A stretch of DNA of 64,000 nucleotides from Photorhabdus sp. CRCIA-P01 (GTDB lineage Bacteria > Pseudomonadota > Gammaproteobacteria > Enterobacterales > Enterobacteriaceae): NCBI RefSeq assembly GCF_003545805.1, contig NZ_NMQR01000017.1:1-64000 (forward strand), given 5' to 3'. A program made the position numbers and the translations under genes. Position 1 is the first letter of the stretch; each line of letters opens with the position of its first letter. Positions 28,071 through 37,910 of the stretch are shown piece by piece. The notes beneath the pieces were generated by a model. The model made no database searches. It was not told the DNA's origin and was given only the letters and a program-made list of their open reading frames with translations.

Positions 28071-31000
28071 ATGTTTCTAGATCAAGTTGAACAGCTTGTT
28101 ATTCCACTAAATCAACAACAAAAAGAAATTTATCTTGATCATATAAGTAGAGAGGATACCGCAGCGTTCAATATAGGTGGTTATGTTGAGATTAAACAAT
28201 CTATTAATATAAAGAATCTCGAATGCGCCATAAAACACACTATCCAAGAACACGCTGTACTTCGATGTTCAATAGTAGATAAGTACTCAATGCCGCATCA
28301 TGTTGGTTCGGATGCGCTAAAAGATACAGTTGAATTTGCTCATATTGTTCAAGACCATCACTTTGAACTGTCTCATTTAGATCTTTCGAGTGAAGAAGAG
28401 GCGGAATCTAAAGCTTTGGCTATTATTGAACGGATATTCTCCGAGCCATTTAGATTAGCACAGGATGTGCTTTATCGAGTCGGCTTAATTCAGTTGGCTC
28501 CAAATCGTTTCTGGCTATACTTTATTTCTCATCACATCATCATTGATGGTGTCGGTTATGCTAACTGGTTTCGAAGTATTTTCGACACCTACCAGCAATT
28601 GGATCTGGGAAATAAGCTTAAAGAAAACACGGGGGAGCGGTTTCTTGATCTTGCCGCGCAACCGTTACCGGAGAATTATAGTCAGCAATTAGCAAAGGCA
28701 GCTAAGTATTGGAAAGAGTTATTCCACCACTTGCCAGATGTGCCTTTCCAATATAGGAAGGAAGGCTTTGTAACTGCCGATTCAAGGAAAAATAGCAGGC
28801 TTGTATACTTTATCAAACCTGATGGATATAAGTCATTTTTAACCAAGGCGAGTCAATGCAATTTACCAATATCGCCACTTTTTATTACCGCTATTGCTTC
28901 TCTAGTAAACCGTATCAACCAAAGTGATGGCGTCCTCATCGGGACGCCTTTACATAATCGTACTACATCAGCTCAACGCAATATGGTGGGTTCGTTTATG
29001 TCAATGCTACCGATAATGTGCATGCAAAATCAGCAGATGTCGGTGGCTGAATCAGTAGCAATGACAGCACGTACTATAAAAAGTGGCTATCGTTATCGCT
29101 CTTATCCTTCGAGTGCTTTATATAAGGATTTATCTTTACGTGCTCAAGGTCGCGAACGTCTTTTTGATATTGTTTTTAACTATCAACAGATTGATTTTGA
29201 TTTCAGTGCTAGTGGCTTGGATACGGAAACTAATTACCTTAGTCATGGGCGTGAAGATATTCCTCTCACCGTTATATTATGTAATTACGGTGATAAGCAA
29301 AACACCCAGCTCCAACTAGACTATCGTCATGATTATTTCTCGTCACATCAGGCTGAACATTTATTGCAAAGCATTATGACTTTGGTTGAACAAATGGTTG
29401 CACAGCCTGAAGCGTTATTAACTTCACTTGATCTGGTGAGTAAAGACGTTGAACAGGCGTTATGGAATCTAAGTCAATCTGCTGTGGCGGGAGAAAAACT
29501 TGTTTGTCCGACCATCACATTAGTGCATGAGCAAATTGAGCAATATGCTGAACGGCATCCTGATGCTATTGCTATCGTGGATGGCGAACGACAAATGTCT
29601 TACGCCACATTGAGCAATAAAGCTAATCAGTTAGCTAACTATTTAATTGAGCAGGGGGTTCGGCCTGATAGCCGTGTTGCTATTTGCTTGCCGCGTTCGA
29701 GTGAGATGGTCGTGGCGATGCTGGCAACGCTGAAAGCGGGAGCGGCTTATGTTCCTATGGACCCCGATTATCCCGATGGTCGTTTGCAGTTTATGCTGAC
29801 CGATGCTGAACCTGTTGTTTGCATAACAATGTCTTCCATTGCACATCGATTGGCGGCATGCAAGATCGCAACACTATTGCTTGATGATGCTCAGTTTAAT
29901 CAACATTTGGCCCAGTGCTCTGTGGCAAACATATCCGCAAGCAATATTGGTTTACAGTTGGAGCATCTGGCTTATGTGATTTATACCTCCGGTACAACGG
30001 GACAGCCCAAAGGGGTGATGGTTGAACATAAGCAGTTGAGTCATTTTGTTGCACACATTACCGAGTCTTATAGACTGACTGAACATGATAAGTTTTTGCA
30101 GTTTTCTTCGGTCAGCTTCGATATTTCTGTGGAAGAATGTTTCGGCTCCTTATGTAACGGTGGCACTCTGGTGTTACGAGCTGATGATATTCATTACGAT
30201 TTTGATGCATTTTGGGCATTTTGCCGACACCATGAAATTTCGGTGACCAGTTTACCTACCGCTTTTTGGCATCAACTGGTGAATTACAGTCGTCAACCTA
30301 TTGATTCTTCACTACGTTTAGTGATCTTGGGTGGCGAAATGGTTAAATCCGTTAGTGCTCGCGAATGGTTCGAACATGGTCCTGCTATCGAACTTATCAA
30401 CACATACGGCCCGACTGAAACAACAGTAACCGCGTCTGCTTACTGCATGGCATCCTTGGCTGATGTAACGGCGATGATTCCCATTGGTAAAGCTAATTAT
30501 GGCACCCAACTTTATATATTAGATACGAATTTAAAAAGTGTCCCCTCAGGGTTTCAAGGGGAATTATATATTGGTGGAACAGGTGTAACACGTGGCTATC
30601 TTAATCGTGAACAAGATAGCGCGAAGTATTTTGTGGATAATCCTTTTGGTCCGGGGCGACTTTACCGCACAGGAGATATCGTACGTCAGTTACCCGATGG
30701 TAATTTAGAGTTTATTGGGCGCAATGATAACCAAGTAAAAATAAACGGTTTTCGTATTGAGCCAGAAGAAATCAGCAATCAATTAATGGATTATCCCGGC
30801 ATTCATGAAGCGGTTGTCTATCCTCGACAACTTGGCTCCGATGATCGACTGCAATTAATTGCTTATGTTGTTGCCGAAGGAACCATCAATATTGATGCTA
30901 TTCGTCTGGCGATGAAGAGCAAACTGGCTGATTACATGTTGCCTGTTGCCGTTGTGCAGTTAGAGAAATTGCCACTGACACAAAACGGCAAGTTAGATTT

Positions 31001-34000
31001 TAAGCAATTGCCACTACCACAAAAACAAGATTATAGTCAGCAGGAATTTGTTGCCCCTGAGGGCGAAGCCGAGCGGGTATTAGCGCAACTGTGGCAGTCG
31101 CTATTAGCCTTGAGTAAAGTCAGCCGCCATGACAACTTTTTTGCTCTGGGTGGTCACTCTTTATCGATTATGTCATTGCGAGCAGAGTTGGTACAGTGTG
31201 GTTATGAACTGCCTATCCGTGCGATTTATCGAACTAACACACTGGCAGAATTGGCATTACATTTATCTTGTGTCCGTAAGGATGAAGAAACGTTAACCCA
31301 TCAAGAGGTGGCTGTTAATAAGCTTGCAGAGCATGTTGAACATATCACGCCTGATATGTTGGATATGGTGACTTTGAGTGAAAAAGAAATCGCCGTTATT
31401 TGCCAGCAAGTTGAAGGTGGTGCCAGTAACATACAAGATATTTATCCATTATCACCGTTGCAGGAAGGCATTTTCTTTCACCATCGAATGAATGAAGAGC
31501 ATGATACTTATATCATCCCCATTCTGATAAAGTTTGCTAATGAGCAAAAGCTGACAGCATTTCTCCATACGCTTGATAAGATAGTGGCACGCCATGATAT
31601 TTTCCGCACCTCTATTCATTGGCATGATTTAACCACCTCAGTTCAGGTTGTTCATCGAACAGCCTCTGTTCCTTTACAATGGCAAGCTGTTGCTCCAGGT
31701 TTCTCGGCATTGGAAACTTTGGCGGAATTATCTGCGATTGAACACCACCATATGAAGCTGGATCGTGCGCCTATGATGCAAGCGATTGCGGCTAAAGATA
31801 CGAAGACTGATGAGTGTTTTCTACTATTAAAGCAACATCATTTATTAAGTGATCATATTTCTGTCTTATTGCAAATTGCAGAAATGCACGCTTTGCTTGA
31901 AGATCCAAATGTGTTGTTGCCTACTCCGGTTCAATATCGTGAGTTTGTTGCTTATTCATTAAGAGCTAATCAATCCAATAGTGGTGTTGATTACTTTAAA
32001 GCTAAACTGTCTGATGTTGTTGAAACCACCGCGCCTTTCGGGTTATTAAATGTTTATAACGACGGGTTGAAAATAGATACCGCCAGAGAATTGGTTGGTC
32101 CACGTTTAGCGCAACAGATTATTGGCTTGGCGACTCAGCAATGTATTAGTGCTGCAAATATTTTTCACTTGGCTTGGGCATTGGTCGTTGCTAAATGTAG
32201 TGGTAAAGACGATGTTGTATTTGGTTCCATGATGTCAGGGCGAATGCAGGCTATTCGTGGAAATGATCGTATTTTGGGTATGTTGATTAATTTGCTGCCT
32301 ATACGCATAAATCTGACAAATCTGTCGGTAAGCGAAGCATTAACCCAAATTAGTGATGAACTCATTGAATTGTCCGACTACGAGCATTTTCCGCTTTCCG
32401 AGGCATTACGTTATAGCTCCTTGCCAGGTGGCACACCGTTGTTTACCAGCCTGTTGAATTTACGTCACAAAAATAAATTGGAGATTGCCAACCAAAGTTA
32501 TCATTTTGAAATCATAGAAGCCAAAGAATATACCAACTATCCGTTAGAAATGGGGATTGATCAGCTTGATAATGATTTCATGATGCAGGTTCATGTTGAG
32601 TCACAAGTCGGAACGGCTAATGTTCTGACTTATATGAGAACAGCATTGATGGCCATTATTCATGCGCTTAATCAGGCTCCACAAACACCATTGCTGACAT
32701 TATCAATTATTCCTATTAACGAACAACGGCGGCTTATTAACGAGTTTAATAGCCCTGTGGTTGTTTATGATAAAACAGCTACTGTCCATCAACGTTTTGA
32801 ACATCAGGCAGCAAAAACACCAGCGGCTATTGCTGCTGTATGTGGCGTACACCGTATTACTTATACTGAACTTAATCAGCGTGCTAATGAATTGGCGCAC
32901 TATCTGATAGAACAAGGAGTAAAGCGAAATCATATTGTTGCTATCTATGCCGAACGCTCCATCGAGTTTGTCATTGCCATACTTAGCATTATGAAAGCCG
33001 GCGCTGCTTATGTTCCTTTGGACCCGACTAATCCACCTGAGCGTTTGTCGTATATGTTGGCTGACTCTGGGGTTAATGTGGTTTTAACTCAAAGCTATTT
33101 AAATGGGCTAACTTTCAATAATCAGAAACGTTTTCGGTTGGATGTGGATTGGCCTTCATTGGGTCATTACCCAAATACTAATCCGGAGGTTGAGTGTTAT
33201 CCTGATGATCTGGCTTATATGATTTATACTTCCGGTTCTACTGGCAAACCTAAAGGTGCGTTGGTGCACCATGCCGGGGCTTTGAATCATATTGATGCTG
33301 AATTTGATGTTCTCGGTTTTATGGGGCGTCATAATCAACTGTTATCACGTAACTTTCTACAAAGTGCGGCTTCTTCTTCCGATGTCTCTGCGTGGCAATT
33401 TCTGGCGCCTTTGTTAAGTGGGGGCAAAACAGTCATTCTGCCTGATGCTATGGATTTGCCTGAATATGTTCGTGTGTTGCAAGACGAACATATTCATCTG
33501 ATTCAAACCGCTCCGTCAGTGTTGAAAATATTGTTAGAACATTTGCTTAGTCAGGGTGAGGTAGCAACGCCATTCCCGAATCTGAAATGGTTAATGATTA
33601 TTGCTGAACCTTGTCCTGTGCCTTTGGTTAATCGTTGGTTGCAATATTACCCTCAGATTCCGGTGATGAATGGTTACGGGCCTAGCGAAGCATCGGACGA
33701 TATTACCTATTTTATTATTGACGAACCGCTAGAAGAGCACGTTAAAAATATTCCTGTAGGCAAGCCGTTACCAAACCTAACCATGTATGTTCTGGATCAG
33801 CATATGCAAATTTTGCCGACTAATGTTATTGGCGAATTATGCGTGTCTGGTGTTGGTGTGGGCAAAGGTTATTGGAATAACCCTGAAAAAACGGCAGAAA
33901 GTTTTAAAGATAACCCCTTCCACACCATGAACGGGCATGGGACCCGACTTTATCGCACTGGCGATTTAGGTTATTGGGACGCCAATGGCAATCTGGAACT

Positions 34001-37000
34001 CGTTGGGCGGATTGATAATCAGGTAAAAATTCGTGGTTTTCGTGTTGAACTGGGGGAAATTGAGTCGGCTTTGGTGAAGTTACCCCAAGTGACGGAAGCA
34101 GCGGTACTCGTTCATAAAGACAGAACGGGTGAAAATTGCCTGGTTGCTTATCTCGTATTAACTGCAAATGTTGCTCAGATCGAGCAGATTGCTAATGACA
34201 TTAAGCAGGGATTAAGTCATCACTTACCGGATTATATGATCCCCGGCTACTATGAGATTCTGGATAAGATGCCATTAAATGCGGCGGATAAAATTAATCG
34301 CCATGCATTGCCGAAGCCTTGTTTAGTGAATCATCACGTTGAGTGGGTTGAACCTGCTAACAAGATCGAGCAAGCATTAGCCGGTATTTGGCAATCAGTA
34401 CTCAATGTTAATCGGGTCGGTCGAAACGACAACTTTTTCCACCTCGGCGGCCACTCTTTATTGGTCATTCGGGTAATTTCTAAAATACGCGCGGAACTTG
34501 GACGGGAAATTGCTGTTAGAACTATTTTTGATCATCCAACGTTTGCCGAGCTTGCGGTTATGCTTGAACAGCGGACGGTGACGACAGTTGATTCGATCCC
34601 CAAACAGCCACGAACCGGTGAGTTACTGCCTTTGTCATTTGCTCAAGAACGTTTGTGGATACTTAGTCAAATTGACCAAAGTAGTGCGGAATACAATATG
34701 CCCATTGCATTTGCTGTTGAGGGCGAATTTGATGTTGGCGTAGCTGAATTAGCACTCAATCAAATCATTGAGCGTCATGAAATATTACGTACGGTCTACA
34801 TTAAGAAAGACGGCAAGCCGTTCCAGAAAATTCTATCTGGAAGAAATCTGACGCTTAATTATATTGATTTAACCTGTATGCCTGAGGAGCAACAAAGTCA
34901 GCATATAGCTGAATTAATGGAAGAAGACGCTAGACAAATTTTTGATCTAAGCCGCGATTTAATGATTCGTGCCACCTTTATTCAGCGTCAAGTCAATAAT
35001 GGCGTATTGCTATTTAATGCTCATCATATTGCGTCTGACGGCTGGTCTGAAGATATTCTTACCCACGAGTTTGTCGTGCGTTATGACGCTTTACGCAATG
35101 GGAACAAGGTCGAAATAAAGGAACTTGATATTCAATATGCTGATTTTGCAGTTTGGCAACGTGACAGGTTGCAAAGTGAGTATTTAGCGTCGCAGATCAG
35201 CTATTGGAAGCGGCAGTTGGATGAGATACCACCAGTACACGGTTTGCCGCTGGATAGACCGAGGCCGAAGGTAAGGCAACATCAAGGCGCCGTGGTGACA
35301 GGCTTATTGCAGAAAGACACTACGCAAGCACTGGTCGGTTTGGCCAGACAACATCAACTGACTCCGTTCATGTTATTCCATGCTGCGTTGGCATTATTAT
35401 TATCTCGTCACGGCAACAGCGATGACATTGTGATAGGCACGCCAGTGGCGAACCGTTTGCAGGCAGAACTGGAAACGCTGATTGGCTTCTTTGTCAACAC
35501 CTTGATACTACGAGTAGATACTAGGCACGCAATGCTTAGTGATTACTTTTCTCATGTCAAACAGGTGCATCTGGATGCTCAGGCCAATCAAGATGTGCCG
35601 TTTGAACAACTGGTTGAACAGTTACAAGTAACAAGAAGTACAGCATATACGCCATTGTTCCAAATCATGTTGACGACCGATACAGATTATGGACTGAATA
35701 GTGACGTTGGAGAGGTTACCTTCAACCTGCCGGGAATGAAGCTGAATTCAATAGCTCCGAACCATATCCAAACCAAGTTTGATCTCAATATTGACCTGAG
35801 TATTAGTGAGCATAGATTGCATTTGCATTGGGTCTATGACGCCAGTTTGTTCAGCCATAAACATATTGAGCAGCTCAATGATCACCTGTCACGTTTACTG
35901 ATAGGGCTGGCCGAAGCGACGAAGGCGAATGACTATACACGGGTTTCACTTGCCAGTTTGCCGATGCTGTCAAATGTGGAGATCGCGTACCTGCGGCATA
36001 CTCTCAATGATACCTATGTAGAATATCCAAAGGACAAGTGTATCCACGAGCTGTTTGAACAACAGGCCGAAGCAAATCCTGATAACGTTGCGCTGGAGTG
36101 CGGTGATAATCAATTGACTTACAGGCAGCTCAATGAAAAATCCAACCAGTTGGCGCACTATCTGGTGGAACGCCATGCTATTGAGCCGGATATGTTAGTG
36201 GGTTTATGTGTGGAGCGTTCACTGGAGATGGTAATCGGCATTTTGGCGATCCTCAAGGCGGGAGGCGCGTATGTGCCGCTGGACCCAAGATATCCTCAAG
36301 AACGGTTGGGTTACATGTTGGAAGATGCACAGCTTGAGGTGGTGCTGATCCAGTCACATCTGGAGCAGGTACTGTCAGACTTCAACGGTCATCGGGTGAT
36401 ATTAGATAATCTTGGCGGTACGAGTAGTCAAATCAGCACGGCATACAGCCACTATCCTATTACTAATCTGGATAAGCATGCATTGGCGTTGACTGCCAGT
36501 CATCTGGCCTATGTGATTTACACCTCAGGATCAACGGGTAAACCTAAAGGGGTGATGATTGAGCATAGTAATACAATTGCCATGCTCAGTTGGGCTCGGT
36601 CGCAATATACCAAGGAGGACATTGCTTGTGTTCTCATGTCAACGTCTTTGAACTTTGATTTATCAATATTTGAACTGTTTGTACCCTTGGTTTCGGGTAC
36701 GCGGACATGTGTTGTTGAGGACATTCTGGTTCTACACCAAGGCATTGACTGCCAGGTGACTTTGATAAATACGGTACCTTCGGCAATGAACTCTCTGGTT
36801 GAACAAAATGCGATACCGAGGAGTACTCGGATTATTAATTTGGCTGGCGAGGCTTTATCTGCAAATTTGGTTAATGCAATATATGAGAAAAATCAAGATG
36901 TAACGGTTTATAACTTATATGGGCCGTCAGAGGATACGACATATTCTACTTGGGCGGAATTGGATTCTCCCGTGCACACCACACCGACTATTGGCAGGAT

Positions 37001-37910
37001 TATTAGCAATAGTCAGGCTTATATTTTGGATAAAGAGCAGCAACTTGTGCCTTACGGCTCTACAGGGGAGCTGTATGTCGGCGGCGCGGGCTTAGCCCGT
37101 GGTTATCTCAATCGTCCTGAACTAACGAAGGAACGCTTCGTTGCCAACCCGTTTCATGATCCGGCCAATACCGATAGTAGTGAGCGTTTGTACAAAACCG
37201 GCGATTTGGGGCGCTACCGGTCAGACGGTAATCTGGAGTTCGTTGGTCGTATTGATGATCAAGTGAAAATCCGTGGTTTCAGAATAGAACTGGGTGAGAT
37301 TGAGTATCAACTCAATCAGCAGGCAGGGGTGAACTCATCTCTGGTGCTGGTCAAGACAACCGTGGCAGGTGACAAACAACTGGTTGCCTACATCAAACTG
37401 GTATCGGATAAGCTGACGAATGAGAGGGAGAGTGCGGAATGGCAGCAGGCTCAAACTCGGTTTATTCAGGGTATCAAATCTGCATTGGCTAAATCCTTGC
37501 CAGACTACATGATACCGTCAGTTATGGTTGTGGTTGAAGAATGGCCGTTGACGCCTAATGGCAAGATTGACCGTAAGATGCTGCCTGAACCTAATACGGA
37601 GCATGATAAAAGCGATAATTTTATTGAACCAGTTGGTGAAACGGAAATCTTTTTGGCAGCAATTTGGCAAAGAGTACTGAATGTCAGACAAATATCGCGC
37701 GACGATAACTTTTTTGCACTAGGCGGTCACTCATTATTGGCAATCAAATTAATAACGGAAATCAATGCTGCATTTGTCATTGAGCTTAGTGCCATGCAGG
37801 TTTTCCAGACACCTCTCTTGCATGAACTTGCAGAATTAATCTGCAACCAGCAATTACAAGGGCAAATCCAAAGTGAGCTTGAAACAGCAGGTGAAGAGGG
37901 GTGGTTATGA
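28071..37910 (+). CDS. NRPS 1, three modules (predicted Lys, Dab-like, uncertain)
   Basis: 3279 residues: C1-A1-T1-CX-A2-T2-C3-A3-T3. C1 at the very N-terminus keeps HHIIIDG and has no upstream partner. A1 pocket reads DIESIGTVTK, close to the bacitracin Lys code. T1 serine is S1030. The second condensation-type domain (about 1110-1560) begins I-Y-P-L-S-P-L-Q-E-G and has H1256-H-L-L-S-D-H1262 in place of HHxxxDG. A2 reads DVWQMIGDDK, of the D-x-W-x..D-D-K frame I associate with Dab. T2 serine S2129. C3 has a normal HHIASDG (H2318). A3 reads DLFNNALTYK, which resembles Ala-type codes. T3 serine S3221. No epimerase domain. The protein ends E-E-G-W-L, a likely docking tail. Its TGA overlaps the next start (ATGA). 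Codes were aligned to GrsA by eye. Confidence 0.93.
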   Translation: MFLDQVEQLVIPLNQQQKEIYLDHISREDTAAFNIGGYVEIKQSINIKNLECAIKHTIQEHAVLRCSIVDKYSMPHHVGSDALKDTVEFAHIVQDHHFELSHLDLSSEEEAESKALAIIERIFSEPFRLAQDVLYRVGLIQLAPNRFWLYFISHHIIIDGVGYANWFRSIFDTYQQLDLGNKLKENTGERFLDLAAQPLPENYSQQLAKAAKYWKELFHHLPDVPFQYRKEGFVTADSRKNSRLVYFIKPDGYKSFLTKASQCNLPISPLFITAIASLVNRINQSDGVLIGTPLHNRTTSAQRNMVGSFMSMLPIMCMQNQQMSVAESVAMTARTIKSGYRYRSYPSSALYKDLSLRAQGRERLFDIVFNYQQIDFDFSASGLDTETNYLSHGREDIPLTVILCNYGDKQNTQLQLDYRHDYFSSHQAEHLLQSIMTLVEQMVAQPEALLTSLDLVSKDVEQALWNLSQSAVAGEKLVCPTITLVHEQIEQYAERHPDAIAIVDGERQMSYATLSNKANQLANYLIEQGVRPDSRVAICLPRSSEMVVAMLATLKAGAAYVPMDPDYPDGRLQFMLTDAEPVVCITMSSIAHRLAACKIATLLLDDAQFNQHLAQCSVANISASNIGLQLEHLAYVIYTSGTTGQPKGVMVEHKQLSHFVAHITESYRLTEHDKFLQFSSVSFDISVEECFGSLCNGGTLVLRADDIHYDFDAFWAFCRHHEISVTSLPTAFWHQLVNYSRQPIDSSLRLVILGGEMVKSVSAREWFEHGPAIELINTYGPTETTVTASAYCMASLADVTAMIPIGKANYGTQLYILDTNLKSVPSGFQGELYIGGTGVTRGYLNREQDSAKYFVDNPFGPGRLYRTGDIVRQLPDGNLEFIGRNDNQVKINGFRIEPEEISNQLMDYPGIHEAVVYPRQLGSDDRLQLIAYVVAEGTINIDAIRLAMKSKLADYMLPVAVVQLEKLPLTQNGKLDFKQLPLPQKQDYSQQEFVAPEGEAERVLAQLWQSLLALSKVSRHDNFFALGGHSLSIMSLRAELVQCGYELPIRAIYRTNTLAELALHLSCVRKDEETLTHQEVAVNKLAEHVEHITPDMLDMVTLSEKEIAVICQQVEGGASNIQDIYPLSPLQEGIFFHHRMNEEHDTYIIPILIKFANEQKLTAFLHTLDKIVARHDIFRTSIHWHDLTTSVQVVHRTASVPLQWQAVAPGFSALETLAELSAIEHHHMKLDRAPMMQAIAAKDTKTDECFLLLKQHHLLSDHISVLLQIAEMHALLEDPNVLLPTPVQYREFVAYSLRANQSNSGVDYFKAKLSDVVETTAPFGLLNVYNDGLKIDTARELVGPRLAQQIIGLATQQCISAANIFHLAWALVVAKCSGKDDVVFGSMMSGRMQAIRGNDRILGMLINLLPIRINLTNLSVSEALTQISDELIELSDYEHFPLSEALRYSSLPGGTPLFTSLLNLRHKNKLEIANQSYHFEIIEAKEYTNYPLEMGIDQLDNDFMMQVHVESQVGTANVLTYMRTALMAIIHALNQAPQTPLLTLSIIPINEQRRLINEFNSPVVVYDKTATVHQRFEHQAAKTPAAIAAVCGVHRITYTELNQRANELAHYLIEQGVKRNHIVAIYAERSIEFVIAILSIMKAGAAYVPLDPTNPPERLSYMLADSGVNVVLTQSYLNGLTFNNQKRFRLDVDWPSLGHYPNTNPEVECYPDDLAYMIYTSGSTGKPKGALVHHAGALNHIDAEFDVLGFMGRHNQLLSRNFLQSAASSSDVSAWQFLAPLLSGGKTVILPDAMDLPEYVRVLQDEHIHLIQTAPSVLKILLEHLLSQGEVATPFPNLKWLMIIAEPCPVPLVNRWLQYYPQIPVMNGYGPSEASDDITYFIIDEPLEEHVKNIPVGKPLPNLTMYVLDQHMQILPTNVIGELCVSGVGVGKGYWNNPEKTAESFKDNPFHTMNGHGTRLYRTGDLGYWDANGNLELVGRIDNQVKIRGFRVELGEIESALVKLPQVTEAAVLVHKDRTGENCLVAYLVLTANVAQIEQIANDIKQGLSHHLPDYMIPGYYEILDKMPLNAADKINRHALPKPCLVNHHVEWVEPANKIEQALAGIWQSVLNVNRVGRNDNFFHLGGHSLLVIRVISKIRAELGREIAVRTIFDHPTFAELAVMLEQRTVTTVDSIPKQPRTGELLPLSFAQERLWILSQIDQSSAEYNMPIAFAVEGEFDVGVAELALNQIIERHEILRTVYIKKDGKPFQKILSGRNLTLNYIDLTCMPEEQQSQHIAELMEEDARQIFDLSRDLMIRATFIQRQVNNGVLLFNAHHIASDGWSEDILTHEFVVRYDALRNGNKVEIKELDIQYADFAVWQRDRLQSEYLASQISYWKRQLDEIPPVHGLPLDRPRPKVRQHQGAVVTGLLQKDTTQALVGLARQHQLTPFMLFHAALALLLSRHGNSDDIVIGTPVANRLQAELETLIGFFVNTLILRVDTRHAMLSDYFSHVKQVHLDAQANQDVPFEQLVEQLQVTRSTAYTPLFQIMLTTDTDYGLNSDVGEVTFNLPGMKLNSIAPNHIQTKFDLNIDLSISEHRLHLHWVYDASLFSHKHIEQLNDHLSRLLIGLAEATKANDYTRVSLASLPMLSNVEIAYLRHTLNDTYVEYPKDKCIHELFEQQAEANPDNVALECGDNQLTYRQLNEKSNQLAHYLVERHAIEPDMLVGLCVERSLEMVIGILAILKAGGAYVPLDPRYPQERLGYMLEDAQLEVVLIQSHLEQVLSDFNGHRVILDNLGGTSSQISTAYSHYPITNLDKHALALTASHLAYVIYTSGSTGKPKGVMIEHSNTIAMLSWARSQYTKEDIACVLMSTSLNFDLSIFELFVPLVSGTRTCVVEDILVLHQGIDCQVTLINTVPSAMNSLVEQNAIPRSTRIINLAGEALSANLVNAIYEKNQDVTVYNLYGPSEDTTYSTWAELDSPVHTTPTIGRIISNSQAYILDKEQQLVPYGSTGELYVGGAGLARGYLNRPELTKERFVANPFHDPANTDSSERLYKTGDLGRYRSDGNLEFVGRIDDQVKIRGFRIELGEIEYQLNQQAGVNSSLVLVKTTVAGDKQLVAYIKLVSDKLTNERESAEWQQAQTRFIQGIKSALAKSLPDYMIPSVMVVVEEWPLTPNGKIDRKMLPEPNTEHDKSDNFIEPVGETEIFLAAIWQRVLNVRQISRDDNFFALGGHSLLAIKLITEINAAFVIELSAMQVFQTPLLHELAELICNQQLQGQIQSELETAGEEGWL

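Noticed and set aside
31430..32760. A separate epimerase domain after T1
   Set aside because: The region leads straight into an A domain and fills the place of the condensation domain; no additional C domain follows, so it is not a stand-alone epimerase.
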